NCBI GenBank assembly: GCA_030435675.1
Contig: JAUCMV010000020.1
Coordinates: 1-46,133, forward strand
Length of the DNA stretch: 46,133 bases
Reading direction: 5' to 3'
Origin: Steinernema hermaphroditum
Taxonomy: Eukaryota > Nematoda > Chromadorea > Rhabditida > Steinernematidae
In this document: positions 24,116 through 38,000 of the stretch, piece by piece
Position numbering within the stretch: position 1 is the stretch's first letter
How the letters are laid out: each line of letters starts with the position of its first letter
Position numbers and translations under genes: made by a program
Notes under the pieces: model-generated
Told to the model about the DNA's origin: nothing
Databases searched by the model: none
What the model saw: the letters and a program-made list of their open reading frames with translations, nothing else

Positions 24116-27100
24116 TCAATTCGAGACAGTTAGGGTCCTTGTTCATACAAAGAGTTCTGCATCTGACCCTCCTGCTCCAAAGTACCATAGCATTTTTATG
24201 ATTGGATCTTGTAGAACTGCACGAGCCTGATCGAACGCGCCTATTCCCGTTGGGTTTACTGTGGACTATCTTAGTTTCCTGCAAAACTTTCAATTCGAGA
24301 CAGCAGGGTCCTTGCTCATACAAAGAGTTCTGCATCTGACCCTCCTGCTCCAAAGTACCATAGCATTTTTATGATTGGATCTTGTAGAACTGCACGAGCC
24401 TGATCGAACGCGCCTATTCCCGCTCGGTTTACTGTGGACTATCTTAGTTTCCTGCAAAACTTTCAATTCGAGACAGCAGGGTCCTTGCTCATACAAAGAG
24501 TTCTGCATCTGACCCTCCTGCTCCAAAGTACCATAGCATTTTTTATGATTGGATCTTGTAGAACTGCACGAGCCTGATCGAATGCGCCTATTCCCGCTCG
24601 GTTTACTGTGGACTATCTTAGTTTCCTGCAAAACTTTCAATTCGAGACAGACAGGGTCCTTGTTCATACAAAGAGTTCTGCATCTGACCCTCCTGCTCCA
24701 AAGTACCATAGCATTTTTATGATTGGATCTTGTAGAACTGCACGAGCCTGATCGAACGCGCCTATTCCCGCTCGGTTTACTGTGGACTATCTTAGTTTCC
24801 TGCAAAACTTTCAATTCGAGACAGCAGGGTCCTTGCTCATACAAAGAGTTCTGCATCTGACCCTCCTGCTCCAAAGTACCATAGCATTTTTATGATTGGA
24901 TCTTGTAGAACTGCACGAGCCTGATCGAACGCGCCTATTCCCGCTGGGTTTACTGTGGACTATCTTAGTTTCCTGCAAAACTTTCAATTCGAGACAGCAG
25001 GGTCCTTGCTCATACAAAGAGTTCTGCATCTGACCCTCCTGCTCCAAAGTACCATAGCATTTTTATGATTGGATCTTGTAGAACTGCACGAGCCTGATCG
25101 AACGCGCCTATTCCCGCTCGGTTTACTGTGGACTATCTTAGTTTCCTGCAAAACTTTCAATTCGAGACAGCAGGGTCCTTGCTCATACAAAGAGTTCTGC
25201 ATCTGACCCTCCTGCTCCAAAGTACCATAGCATTTTTATGATTGGATCTTGTAGAACTGCACGAGCCTGATCGAACGCGCCTATTCCCGTTCGGATTACT
25301 GTGGACTATCTTAGTTTCCTGCAAAACTTTCAATTCGAGACAGCAGGGTCCTTGCTCATACAAAGAGTTCTGCATCTGACCCTCCTGCTCCAAAGTACCA
25401 TAGCATTTTTATGATTGGATCTTGTAGAACTGCACGAGCCTGATCGAACGCGCCTATTCCCGCTCGGTTTACTGTGGACTATCTTAGTTTCCTGCAAAAC
25501 TTTCAATTCGAGACAGCAGGGTCCTTGCTCATACAAAGAGTTCTGCATCTGACCCTCCTGCTCCAAAGTACCATAGCATTTTTATGATTGGATCTTGTAG
25601 AACTGCACGAGCCTGATCGAACGCGCCTATTCCCGCTCGGTTTACTGTGGACTATCTTAGTTTCCTGCAAAACTTTCAATTCGAGACAGATAGGGTCCTT
25701 GCTCATACAAAGAGTTCTGCATCTGACCCTCCTGCTCCAAAGTACCATAGCATTTTTATGATTGGATCTTGTAGAACTGCACGAGCCTGATCGAACGCGC
25801 CTATTCCCGCTCGGTTTACTGTGGACTATCTTAGTTTCCTGCAAAACTTTCAATTCGAGACAGACAGGGTCCTTGTTCATACAAAGAGTTCTGCATCTGA
25901 CCCTCCTGCTCCAAAGTACCATAGCATTTTTATGATTGGATCTTGTAGAACTGCACGAGCCTGATCGAACGCGCCTATTCCCGCTCGGTTTACTGTGGAC
26001 TATCTTAGTTTCCTGCAAAACTTTCAATTCGAGACAGCAGGGTCCTTGCTCATACAAAGAGTTCTGCATCTGACCCTCCTGCTCCAAAGTACCATAGCAT
26101 TTTTATGATTGGATCTTGTAGAACTGCACGAGCCTGATCGAACGCGCCTATTCCCGCTTGGTTTACTGTGGACTATCTTAGTTTCCTGCAAAACTTTCAA
26201 TTCGAGACAGCAGGGTCCTTGCTCATACAAAGAGTTCTGCATCTGACCCTCCTGCTCCAAAGTACCATAGCATTTTTATGATTGGATCTTGTAGAACTGC
26301 ACGAGCCTGATCGAACGCGCCTATTCCCGCTCGGTTTACTGTGGACTATCTTAGTTTCCTGCAAAACTTTCAATTCGAGACAGATAGGGTCCTTGCTCAT
26401 ACAAAGAGTTCTGCATCTGACCCTCCTGCTCCAAAGTACCATAGCATTTTTATGATTGGATCTTGTAGAACTGCACGAGCCTGATCGAACGCGCCTATTC
26501 CCGCTCGGTTTACTGTGGACTATCTTAGTTTCCTGCAAAACTTTCAATTCGAGACAGAAGGGTCCTTGCTCATACAAAGAGTTCTGCATCTGACCCTCCT
26601 GCTCCAAAGTACCATAGCATTTTTATGATTGGATCTTGTAGAACTGCACGAGCCTGATCGAACGCGCCTATTCCCGCTCGGTTTACTGTGGACTATCTTA
26701 GTTTCCTGCAAAACTTTCAATTCGAGACAGTCAGGGTCCTTGCTCATACAAAGAGTTCTGCATCTGACCCCTCCTGCTCCAAAGTACCATAGCATTTTTA
26801 TGATTGGATCTTGTAGAACTGCACGAGCCTGATCGAACGCGCCTATTCCCGCTCGGTTTACTGTGGACTATCTTAGTTTCCTGCAAAACTTTCAATTCGA
26901 GACAGCAGGGTCCTTGCTCATACAAAGAGTTCTGCATCTGACCCTCCTGCTCCAAAGTACCATAGCATTTTTATGATTGGATCTTGTAGAACTGCACGAG
27001 CCTGATCGAACGCGCCTATTCCCGTTGGGTTTACTGTGGACTATCTTAGTTTCCTGCAAAACTTTCAATTCGAGACAGCAGGGTCCTTGCTCATACAAAG

Positions 27101-27584
27101 AGTTCTGCATCTGACCCTCCTGCTCCAAAGTACCATAGCATTTTTATGATTGGATCTTGTAGAACTGCACGAGCCTGATCGAACGCGCCTATTCCCGTTG
27201 GGTTTACTGTGGACTATCTTAGTTTCCTGCAAAACTTTCAATTCGAGACAGCAGGGTCCTTGCTCATACAAAGAGTTCTGCATCTGACCCCTCCTGCTCC
27301 AAAGTACCATAGCATTTTTATGATTGGATCTTGTAGAACTGCACGAGCCTGATCGAACGCGCCTATTCCCGCTGGGTTTACTGTGGACTATCTTAGTTTC
27401 CTGCAAAACTTTCAATTCGAGACAGCTTGGGCCTTGCTCATACAAAGAGTTCTGCATCTGACCCTCCTGCTCCAAAGTACCATAGCATTTTTATGATTGG
27501 ATCTTGTAGAACTGCACGAGCCTGATCGAACGCGCCTATTCCCGCTCGGTTTACTGTGGACTATCTTAGTTTCCTGCAAAACTT
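24116..27584 (+). repeat. Block C: heterogeneous units between two uniform blocks
   Basis: Twenty units carry about 9 net extra bases, a sudden return of diversity. After gacag the sequence is ttaggg (24116), acaggg (24637 and the unit near 25850), ataggg (near 25690 and 26384), aagggt (26544), tcaggg (near 26730) or cttggg (27412, unique). cccgttggg reappears near 24248, 27023 and 27197, and cccgttcggatt near 25288. The unit anchored at 24463 has six T instead of five (near 24539). This resembles block A and parts of block E more than its neighbours B2 and D. Confidence 0.85.
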
Positions 27585-30500
27585 TCAATTCGAGACAGCA
27601 GGGTCCTTGCTCATACAAAGAGTTCTGCATCTGACCCTCCTGCTCCAAAGTACCATAGCATTTTTATGATTGGATCTTGTAGAACTGCACGAGCCTGATC
27701 GAACGCGCCTATTCCCGCTCGGTTTACTGTGGACTATCTTAGTTTCCTGCAAAACTTTCAATTCGAGACAGCAGGGTCCTTGCTCATACAAAGAGTTCTG
27801 CATCTGACCCTCCTGCTCCAAAGTACCATAGCATTTTTATGATTGGATCTTGTAGAACTGCACGAGCCTGATCGAACGCGCCTATTCCCGCTCGGTTTAC
27901 TGTGGACTATCTTAGTTTCCTGCAAAACTTTCAATTCGAGACAGCAGGGTCCTTGCTCATACAAAGAGTTCTGCATCTGACCCTCCTGCTCCAAAGTACC
28001 ATAGCATTTTTATGATTGGATCTTGTAGAACTGCACGAGCCTGATCGAACGCGCCTATTCCCGCTCGGTTTACTGTGGACTATCTTAGTTTCCTGCAAAA
28101 CTTTCAATTCGAGACAGCAGGGTCCTTGCTCATACAAAGAGTTCTGCATCTGACCCTCCTGCTCCAAAGTACCATAGCATTTTTATGATTGGATCTTGTA
28201 GAACTGCACGAGCCTGATCGAACGCGCCTATTCCCGCTCGGTTTACTGTGGACTATCTTAGTTTCCTGCAAAACTTTCAATTCGAGACAGCAGGGTCCTT
28301 GCTCATACAAAGAGTTCTGCATCTGACCCTCCTGCTCCAAAGTACCATAGCATTTTTATGATTGGATCTTGTAGAACTGCACGAGCCTGATCGAACGCGC
28401 CTATTCCCGCTCGGTTTACTGTGGACTATCTTAGTTTCCTGCAAAACTTTCAATTCGAGACAGCAGGGTCCTTGCTCATACAAAGAGTTCTGCATCTGAC
28501 CCTCCTGCTCCAAAGTACCATAGCATTTTTATGATTGGATCTTGTAGAACTGCACGAGCCTGATCGAACGCGCCTATTCCCGCTCGGTTTACTGTGGACT
28601 ATCTTAGTTTCCTGCAAAACTTTCAATTCGAGACAGAAGGGTCCTTGCTCATACAAAGAGTTCTGCATCTGACCCTCCTGCTCCAAAGTACCATAGCATT
28701 TTTATGATTGGATCTTGTAGAACTGCACGAGCCTGATCGAACGCGCCTATTCCCGCTCGGTTTACTGTGGACTATCTTAGTTTCCTGCAAAACTTTCAAT
28801 TCGAGACAGCAGGGTCCTTGCTCATACAAAGAGTTCTGCATCTGACCCTCCTGCTCCAAAGTACCATAGCATTTTTATGATTGGATCTTGTAGAACTGCA
28901 CGAGCCTGATCGAATGCGCCTATTCCCGCTCGGTTTACTGTGGACTATCTTAGTTTCCTGCAAAACTTTCAATTCGAGACAGCAGGGTCCTTGCTCATAC
29001 AAAGAGTTCTGCATCTGACCCTCCTGCTCCAAAGTACCATAGCATTTTTATGATTGGATCTTGTAGAACTGCACGAGCCTGATCGAACGCGCCTATTCCC
29101 GCTCGGTTTACTGTGGACTATCTTAGTTTCCTGCAAAACTTTCAATTCGAGACAGCAGGGTCCTTGCTCATACAAAGAGTTCTGCATCTGACCCTCCTGC
29201 TCCAAAGTACCATAGCATTTTTATGATTGGATCTTGTAGAACTGCACGAGCCTGATCGAACGCGCCTATTCCCGCTCGGTTTACTGTGGACTATCTTAGT
29301 TTCCTGCAAAACTTTCAATTCGAGACAGCAGGGTCCTTGCTCATACAAAGAGTTCTGCATCTGACCCTCCTGCTCCAAAGTACCATAGCATTTTTATGAT
29401 TGGATCTTGTAGAACTGCACGAGCCTGATCGAACGCGCCTATTCCCGCTCGGTTTACTGTGGACTATCTTAGTTTCCTGCAAAACTTTCAATTCGAGACA
29501 GCAGGGTCCTTGCTCATACAAAGAGTTCTGCATCTGACCCTCCTGCTCCAAAGTACCATAGCATTTTTATGATTGGATCTTGTAGAACTGCACGAGCCTG
29601 ATCGAATGCGCCTATTCCCGCTCGGTTTACTGTGGACTATCTTAGTTTCCTGCAAAACTTTCAATTCGAGACAGCAGGGTCCTTGCTCATACAAAGAGTT
29701 CTGCATCTGACCCTCCTGCTCCAAAGTACCATAGCATTTTTATGATTGGATCTTGTAGAACTGCACGAGCCTGATCGAACGCGCCTATTCCCGCTCGGTT
29801 TACTGTGGACTATCTTAGTTTCCTGCAAAACTTTCAATTCGAGACAGCAGGGTCCTTGCTCATACAAAGAGTTCTGCATCTGACCCTCCTGCTCCAAAGT
29901 ACCATAGCATTTTTATGATTGGATCTTGTAGAACTGCACGAGCCTGATCGAACGCGCCTATTCCCGCTCGGTTTACTGTGGACTATCTTAGTTTCCTGCA
30001 AAACTTTCAATTCGAGACAGACAGGGTCCTTGTTCATACAAAGAGTTCTGCATCTGACCCTCCTGCTCCAAAGTACCATAGCATTTTTATGATTGGATCT
30101 TGTAGAACTGCACGAGCCTGATCGAACGCGCCTATTCCCGCTCGGTTTACTGTGGACTATCTTAGTTTCCTGCAAAACTTTCAATTCGAGACAGCAGGGT
30201 CCTTGCTCATACAAAGAGTTCTGCATCTGACCCTCCTGCTCCAAAGTACCATAGCATTTTTATGATTGGATCTTGTAGAACTGCACGAGCCTGATCGAAT
30301 GCGCCTATTCCCGCTCGGTTTACTGTGGACTATCTTAGTTTCCTGCAAAACTTTCAATTCGAGACAGCAGGGTCCTTGCTCATACAAAGAGTTCTGCATC
30401 TGACCCTCCTGCTCCAAAGTACCATAGCATTTTTATGATTGGATCTTGTAGAACTGCACGAGCCTGATCGAACGCGCCTATTCCCGCTCGGTTTACTGTG

Positions 30501-33500
30501 GACTATCTTAGTTTCCTGCAAAACTTTCAATTCGAGACAGCAGGGTCCTTGCTCATACAAAGAGTTCTGCATCTGACCCTCCTGCTCCAAAGTACCATAG
30601 CATTTTTATGATTGGATCTTGTAGAACTGCACGAGCCTGATCGAACGCGCCTATTCCCGCTCGGTTTACTGTGGACTATCTTAGTTTCCTGCAAAACTTT
30701 CAATTCGAGACAGCAGGGTCCTTGCTCATACAAAGAGTTCTGCATCTGACCCTCCTGCTCCAAAGTACCATAGCATTTTTATGATTGGATCTTGTAGAAC
30801 TGCACGAGCCTGATCGAATGCGCCTATTCCCGCTCGGTTTACTGTGGACTATCTTAGTTTCCTGCAAAACTTTCAATTCGAGACAGCAGGGTCCTTGCTC
30901 ATACAAAGAGTTCTGCATCTGACCCTCCTGCTCCAAAGTACCATAGCATTTTTATGATTGGATCTTGTAGAACTGCACGAGCCTGATCGAACGCGCCTAT
31001 TCCCGCTCGGTTTACTGTGGACTATCTTAGTTTCCTGCAAAACTTTCAATTCGAGACAGCAGGGTCCTTGCTCATACAAAGAGTTCTGCATCTGACCCTC
31101 CTGCTCCAAAGTACCATAGCATTTTTATGATTGGATCTTGTAGAACTGCACGAGCCTGATCGAACGCGCCTATTCCCGCTCGGTTTACTGTGGACTATCT
31201 TAGTTTCCTGCAAAACTTTCAATTCGAGACAGCAGGGTCCTTGCTCATACAAAGAGTTCTGCATCTGACCCTCCTGCTCCAAAGTACCATAGCATTTTTA
31301 TGATTGGATCTTGTAGAACTGCACGAGCCTGATCGAACGCGCCTATTCCCGCTCGGTTTACTGTGGACTATCTTAGTTTCCTGCAAAACTTTCAATTCGA
31401 GACAGCAGGGTCCTTGCTCATACAAAGAGTTCTGCATCTGACCCTCCTGCTCCAAAGTACCATAGCATTTTTATGATTGGATCTTGTAGAACTGCACGAG
31501 CCTGATCGAACGCGCCTATTCCCGCTCGGTTTACTGTGGACTATCTTAGTTTCCTGCAAAACTTTCAATTCGAGACAGATAGGGTCCTTGCTCATACAAA
31601 GAGTTCTGCATCTGACCCTCCTGCTCCAAAGTACCATAGCATTTTTATGATTGGATCTTGTAGAACTGCACGAGCCTGATCGAACGCGCCTATTCCCGCT
31701 CGGTTTACTGTGGACTATCTTAGTTTCCTGCAAAACTTTCAATTCGAGACAGCAGGGTCCTTGCTCATACAAAGAGTTCTGCATCTGACCCTCCTGCTCC
31801 AAAGTACCATAGCATTTTTATGATTGGATCTTGTAGAACTGCACGAGCCTGATCGAATGCGCCTATTCCCGCTCGGTTTACTGTGGACTATCTTAGTTTC
31901 CTGCAAAACTTTCAATTCGAGACAGCAGGGTCCTTGCTCATACAAAGAGTTCTGCATCTGACCCTCCTGCTCCAAAGTACCATAGCATTTTTATGATTGG
32001 ATCTTGTAGAACTGCACGAGCCTGATCGAACGCGCCTATTCCCGCTCGGTTTACTGTGGACTATCTTAGTTTCCTGCAAAACTTTCAATTCGAGACAGCA
32101 GGGTCCTTGCTCATACAAAGAGTTCTGCATCTGACCCTCCTGCTCCAAAGTACCATAGCATTTTTATGATTGGATCTTGTAGAACTGCACGAGCCTGATC
32201 GAACGCGCCTATTCCCGCTCGGTTTACTGTGGACTATCTTAGTTTCCTGCAAAACTTTCAATTCGAGACAGCAGGGTCCTTGCTCATACAAAGAGTTCTG
32301 CATCTGACCCTCCTGCTCCAAAGTACCATAGCATTTTTATGATTGGATCTTGTAGAACTGCACGAGCCTGATCGAACGCGCCTATTCCCGCTCGGTTTAC
32401 TGTGGACTATCTTAGTTTCCTGCAAAACTTTCAATTCGAGACAGCAGGGTCCTTGCTCATACAAAGAGTTCTGCATCTGACCCTCCTGCTCCAAAGTACC
32501 ATAGCATTTTTATGATTGGATCTTGTAGAACTGCACGAGCCTGATCGAACGCGCCTATTCCCGCTCGGTTTACTGTGGACTATCTTAGTTTCCTGCAAAA
32601 CTTTCAATTCGAGACAGCAGGGTCCTTGCTCATACAAAGAGTTCTGCATCTGACCCCTCCTGCTCCAAAGTACCATAGCATTTTTATGATTGGATCTTGT
32701 AGAACTGCACGAGCCTGATCGAACGCGCCTATTCCCGCTCGGTTTACTGTGGACTATCTTAGTTTCCTGCAAAACTTTCAATTCGAGACAGCAGGGTCCT
32801 TGCTCATACAAAGAGTTCTGCATCTGACCCTCCTGCTCCAAAGTACCATAGCATTTTTATGATTGGATCTTGTAGAACTGCACGAGCCTGATCGAACGCG
32901 CCTATTCCCGCTCGGTTTACTGTGGACTATCTTAGTTTCCTGCAAAACTTTCAATTCGAGACAGCAGGGTCCTTGCTCATACAAAGAGTTCTGCATCTGA
33001 CCCTCCTGCTCCAAAGTACCATAGCATTTTTATGATTGGATCTTGTAGAACTGCACGAGCCTGATCGAACGCGCCTATTCCCGCTCGGTTTACTGTGGAC
33101 TATCTTAGTTTCCTGCAAAACTTTCAATTCGAGACAGCAGGGTCCTTGCTCATACAAAGAGTTCTGCATCTGACCCTCCTGCTCCAAAGTACCATAGCAT
33201 TTTTATGATTGGATCTTGTAGAACTGCACGAGCCTGATCGAATGCGCCTATTCCCGCTCGGTTTACTGTGGACTATCTTAGTTTCCTGCAAAACTTTCAA
33301 TTCGAGACAGCAGGGTCCTTGCTCATACAAAGAGTTCTGCATCTGACCCTCCTGCTCCAAAGTACCATAGCATTTTTATGATTGGATCTTGTAGAACTGC
33401 ACGAGCCTGATCGAACGCGCCTATTCCCGCTCGGTTTACTGTGGACTATCTTAGTTTCCTGCAAAACTTTCAATTCGAGACAGCAGGGTCCTTGCTCATA

Positions 33501-35026
33501 CAAAGAGTTCTGCATCTGACCCTCCTGCTCCAAAGTACCATAGCATTTTTATGATTGGATCTTGTAGAACTGCACGAGCCTGATCGAACGCGCCTATTCC
33601 CGCTCGGTTTACTGTGGACTATCTTAGTTTCCTGCAAAACTTTCAATTCGAGACAGCAGGGTCCTTGCTCATACAAAGAGTTCTGCATCTGACCCTCCTG
33701 CTCCAAAGTACCATAGCATTTTTATGATTGGATCTTGTAGAACTGCACGAGCCTGATCGAACGCGCCTATTCCCGCTCGGTTTACTGTGGACTATCTTAG
33801 TTTCCTGCAAAACTTTCAATTCGAGACAGCAGGGTCCTTGCTCATACAAAGAGTTCTGCATCTGACCCTCCTGCTCCAAAGTACCATAGCATTTTTATGA
33901 TTGGATCTTGTAGAACTGCACGAGCCTGATCGAACGCGCCTATTCCCGCTCGGTTTACTGTGGACTATCTTAGTTTCCTGCAAAACTTTCAATTCGAGAC
34001 AGCAGGGTCCTTGCTCATACAAAGAGTTCTGCATCTGACCCTCCTGCTCCAAAGTACCATAGCATTTTTATGATTGGATCTTGTAGAACTGCACGAGCCT
34101 GATCGAACGCGCCTATTCCCGCTCGGTTTACTGTGGACTATCTTAGTTTCCTGCAAAACTTTCAATTCGAGACAGCAGGGTCCTTGCTCATACAAAGAGT
34201 TCTGCATCTGACCCTCCTGCTCCAAAGTACCATAGCATTTTTATGATTGGATCTTGTAGAACTGCACGAGCCTGATCGAACGCGCCTATTCCCGCTCGGT
34301 TTACTGTGGACTATCTTAGTTTCCTGCAAAACTTTCAATTCGAGACAGCAGGGTCCTTGCTCATACAAAGAGTTCTGCATCTGACCCTCCTGCTCCAAAG
34401 TACCATAGCATTTTTATGATTGGATCTTGTAGAACTGCACGAGCCTGATCGAACGCGCCTATTCCCGCTCGGTTTACTGTGGACTATCTTAGTTTCCTGC
34501 AAAACTTTCAATTCGAGACAGCAGGGTCCTTGCTCATACAAAGAGTTCTGCATCTGACCCTCCTGCTCCAAAGTACCATAGCATTTTTATGATTGGATCT
34601 TGTAGAACTGCACGAGCCTGATCGAACGCGCCTATTCCCGCTCGGTTTACTGTGGACTATCTTAGTTTCCTGCAAAACTTTCAATTCGAGACAGCAGGGT
34701 CCTTGCTCATACAAAGAGTTCTGCATCTGACCCTCCTGCTCCAAAGTACCATAGCATTTTTATGATTGGATCTTGTAGAACTGCACGAGCCTGATCGAAC
34801 GCGCCTATTCCCGCTCGGTTTACTGTGGACTATCTTAGTTTCCTGCAAAACTTTCAATTCGAGACAGCAGGGTCCTTGCTCATACAAAGAGTTCTGCATC
34901 TGACCCTCCTGCTCCAAAGTACCATAGCATTTTTATGATTGGATCTTGTAGAACTGCACGAGCCTGATCGAACGCGCCTATTCCCGCTCGGTTTACTGTG
35001 GACTATCTTAGTTTCCTGCAAAACTT
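27585..35026 (+). repeat. Block D: second homogenised block
   Basis: There are forty-three units with only about 3 net extra bases. Nearly all are the reference type. Visible exceptions are aagggt in the unit anchored at 28623, acaggg with ttgttc near 30020, ataggg near 31579, acccctcctg near 32653, and scattered gaatgcg units (28796, 29488, 30181, 30700, 31739, 33124). The run 27585-29833 contains 13 units of exactly 173 bp. Confidence 0.9.
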
Positions 35027-38000
35027 TCAATTCGAGACAGATAGGGTCCTTGGTCATACAAAGAGTTCTGCATCTGACCCCTCCTGCTCCAAAGTACCAT
35101 AGCATTTTTATGATTGGATCTTGTAGAACTGCACGAGCCTGATCGAACGCGCCTATTCCCGCTCGGTTTACTGTGGACTATCTTAGTTTCCTGCAAAACT
35201 TTCAATTCGAGACAGCAGGGTCCTTGCTCATACAAAGAGTTCTGCATCTGACCCTCCTGCTCCAAAGTACCATAGCATTTTTATGATTGGATCTTGTAGA
35301 ACTGCACGAGCCTGATCGAACGCGCCTATTCCCGCTCGGTTTACTGTGGACTATCTTAGTTTCCTGCAAAACTTTCAATTCGAGACAGCAGGGTCCTTGC
35401 TCATACAAAGAGTTCTGCATCTGACCCTCCTGCTCCAAAGTACCATAGCATTTTTATGATTGGATCTTGTAGAACTGCACGAGCCTGATCGAACGCGCCT
35501 ATTCCCGCTCGGTTTACTGTGGACTATCTTAGTTTCCTGCAAAACTTTCAATTCGAGACAGCAGGGTCCTTGCTCATACAAAGAGTTCTGCATCTGACCC
35601 TCCTGCTCCAAAGTACCATAGCATTTTTATGATTGGATCTTGTAGAACTGCACGAGCCTGATCGAACGCGCCTATTCCCGCTCGGTTTACTGTGGACTAT
35701 CTTAGTTTCCTGCAAAACTTTCAATTCGAGACAGCAGGGTCCTTGCTCATACAAAGAGTTCTGCATCTGACCCTCCTGCTCCAAAGTACCATAGCATTTT
35801 TATGATTGGATCTTGTAGAACTGCACGAGCCTGATCGAACGCGCCTATTCCCGCTCGGTTTACTGTGGACTATCTTAGTTTCCTGCAAAACTTTCAATTC
35901 GAGACAGTTAGGGCCTTGTTCATACAAAGAGTTATGCATCTGACCCCTCCGCTCCAAAGTACCATAGCATTTTTATGATTGGATCTTGTAGAACTGCACG
36001 AGCCTGATCGAACGCGCCTATTCCCGCTCGGTTTACTGTGGACTATCTTAGTTTCCTGCAAAACTTTCAATTCGAGACAGCAGGGTCCTTGCTCATACAA
36101 AGAGTTCTGCATCTGACCCTCCTGCTCCAAAGTACCATAGCATTTTTATGATTGGATCTTGTAGAACTGCACGAGCCTGATCGAACGCGCCTATTCCCGC
36201 TCGGTTTACTGTGGACTATCTTAGTTTCCTGCAAAACTTTCAATTCGAGACAGCAGGGTCCTTGCTCATACAAAGAGTTCTGCATCTGACCCTCCTGCTC
36301 CAAAGTACCATAGCATTTTTATGATTGGATCTTGTAGAACTGCACGAGCCTGATCGAACGCGCCTATTCCCGCTCGGTTTACTGTGGACTATCTTAGTTT
36401 CCTGCAAAACTTTCAATTCGAGACAGAAAGGTCCTTGTTCATACAAAGAGTTCTGCATCTGACCCTCCTGCTCCAAAGTACCATAGCATTTTTATGATTG
36501 GATCTTGTAGAACTGCACGAGCCTGATCGAACGCGCCTATTCCCGCTCGGTTTACTGTGGACTATCTTAGTTTCCTGCAAAACTTTCAATTCGAGACAGC
36601 AGGGTCCTTGCTCATACAAAGAGTTCTGCATCTGACCCTCCTGCTCCAAAGTACCATAGCATTTTTATGATTGGATCTTGTAGAACTGCACGAGCCTGAT
36701 CGAACGCGCCTATTCCCGCTCGGTTTACTGTGGACTATCTTAGTTTCCTGCAAAACTTTCAATTCGAGACAGCAGGGTCCTTGCTCATACAAAGAGTTCT
36801 GCATCTGACCCTCCTGCTCCAAAGTACCATAGCATTTTTATGATTGGATCTTGTAGAACTGCACGAGCCTGATCGAACGCGCCTATTCCCGCTCGGTTTA
36901 CTGTGGACTATCTTAGTTTCCTGCAAAACTTTCAATTCGAGACAGCAGGGTCCTTGCTCATACAAAGAGTTCTGCATCTGACCCTCCTGCTCCAAAGTAC
37001 CATAGCATTTTTATGATTGGATCTTGTAGAACTGCACGAGCCTGATCGAACGCGCCTATTCCCGTTGGGTTTACTGTGGACTATCTTAGTTTCCTGCAAA
37101 ACTTTCAATTCGAGACAGCAGGGTCCTTGCTCATACAAAGAGTTCTGCATCTGACCCTCCTGCTCCAAAGTACCATAGCATTTTTATGATTGGATCTTGT
37201 AGAACTGCACGAGCCTGATCGAACGCGCCTATTCCCGCTGGGTTTACTGTGGACTATCTTAGTTTCCTGCAAAACTTTCAATTCGAGACAGATAGGGTCC
37301 TTGTTCATACAAAGAGTTCTGCATCTGACCCCTCCTGCTCCAAAGTACCATAGCATTTTTATGATTGGATCTTGTAGAACTGCACGAGCCTGATCGAACG
37401 CGCCTATTCCCGCTCGGTTTACTGTGGACTATCTTAGTTTCCTGCAAAACTTTCAATTCGAGACAGCAGGGTCCTTGCTCATACAAAGAGTTCTGCATCT
37501 GACCCCTCCTGCTCCAAAGTACCATAGCATTTTTATGATTGGATCTTGTAGAACTGCACGAGCCTGATCGAACGCGCCTATTCCCGCTCGGTTTACTGTG
37601 GACTATCTTAGTTTCCTGCAAAACTTTCAATTCGAGACAGCAGGGTCCTTGCTCATACAAAGAGTTCTGCATCTGACCCCTCCGCTCCAAAGTACCATAG
37701 CATTTTTATGATTGGATCTTGTAGAACTGCACGAGCCTGATCGAACGCGCCTATTCCCGCTCGGTTTACTGTGGACTATCTTAGTTTCCTGCAAAACTTT
37801 CAATTCGAGACAGCAGGGTCCTTGCTCATACAAAGAGTTCTGCATCTGACCCTCCTGCTCCAAAGTACCATAGCATTTTTATGATTGGATCTTGTAGAAC
37901 TGCACGAGCCTGATCGAATGCGCCTATTCCCGCTCGGTTTACTGTGGACTATCTTAGTTTCCTGCAAAACTTTCAATTCGAGACAGCAGGGTCCTTGTTC

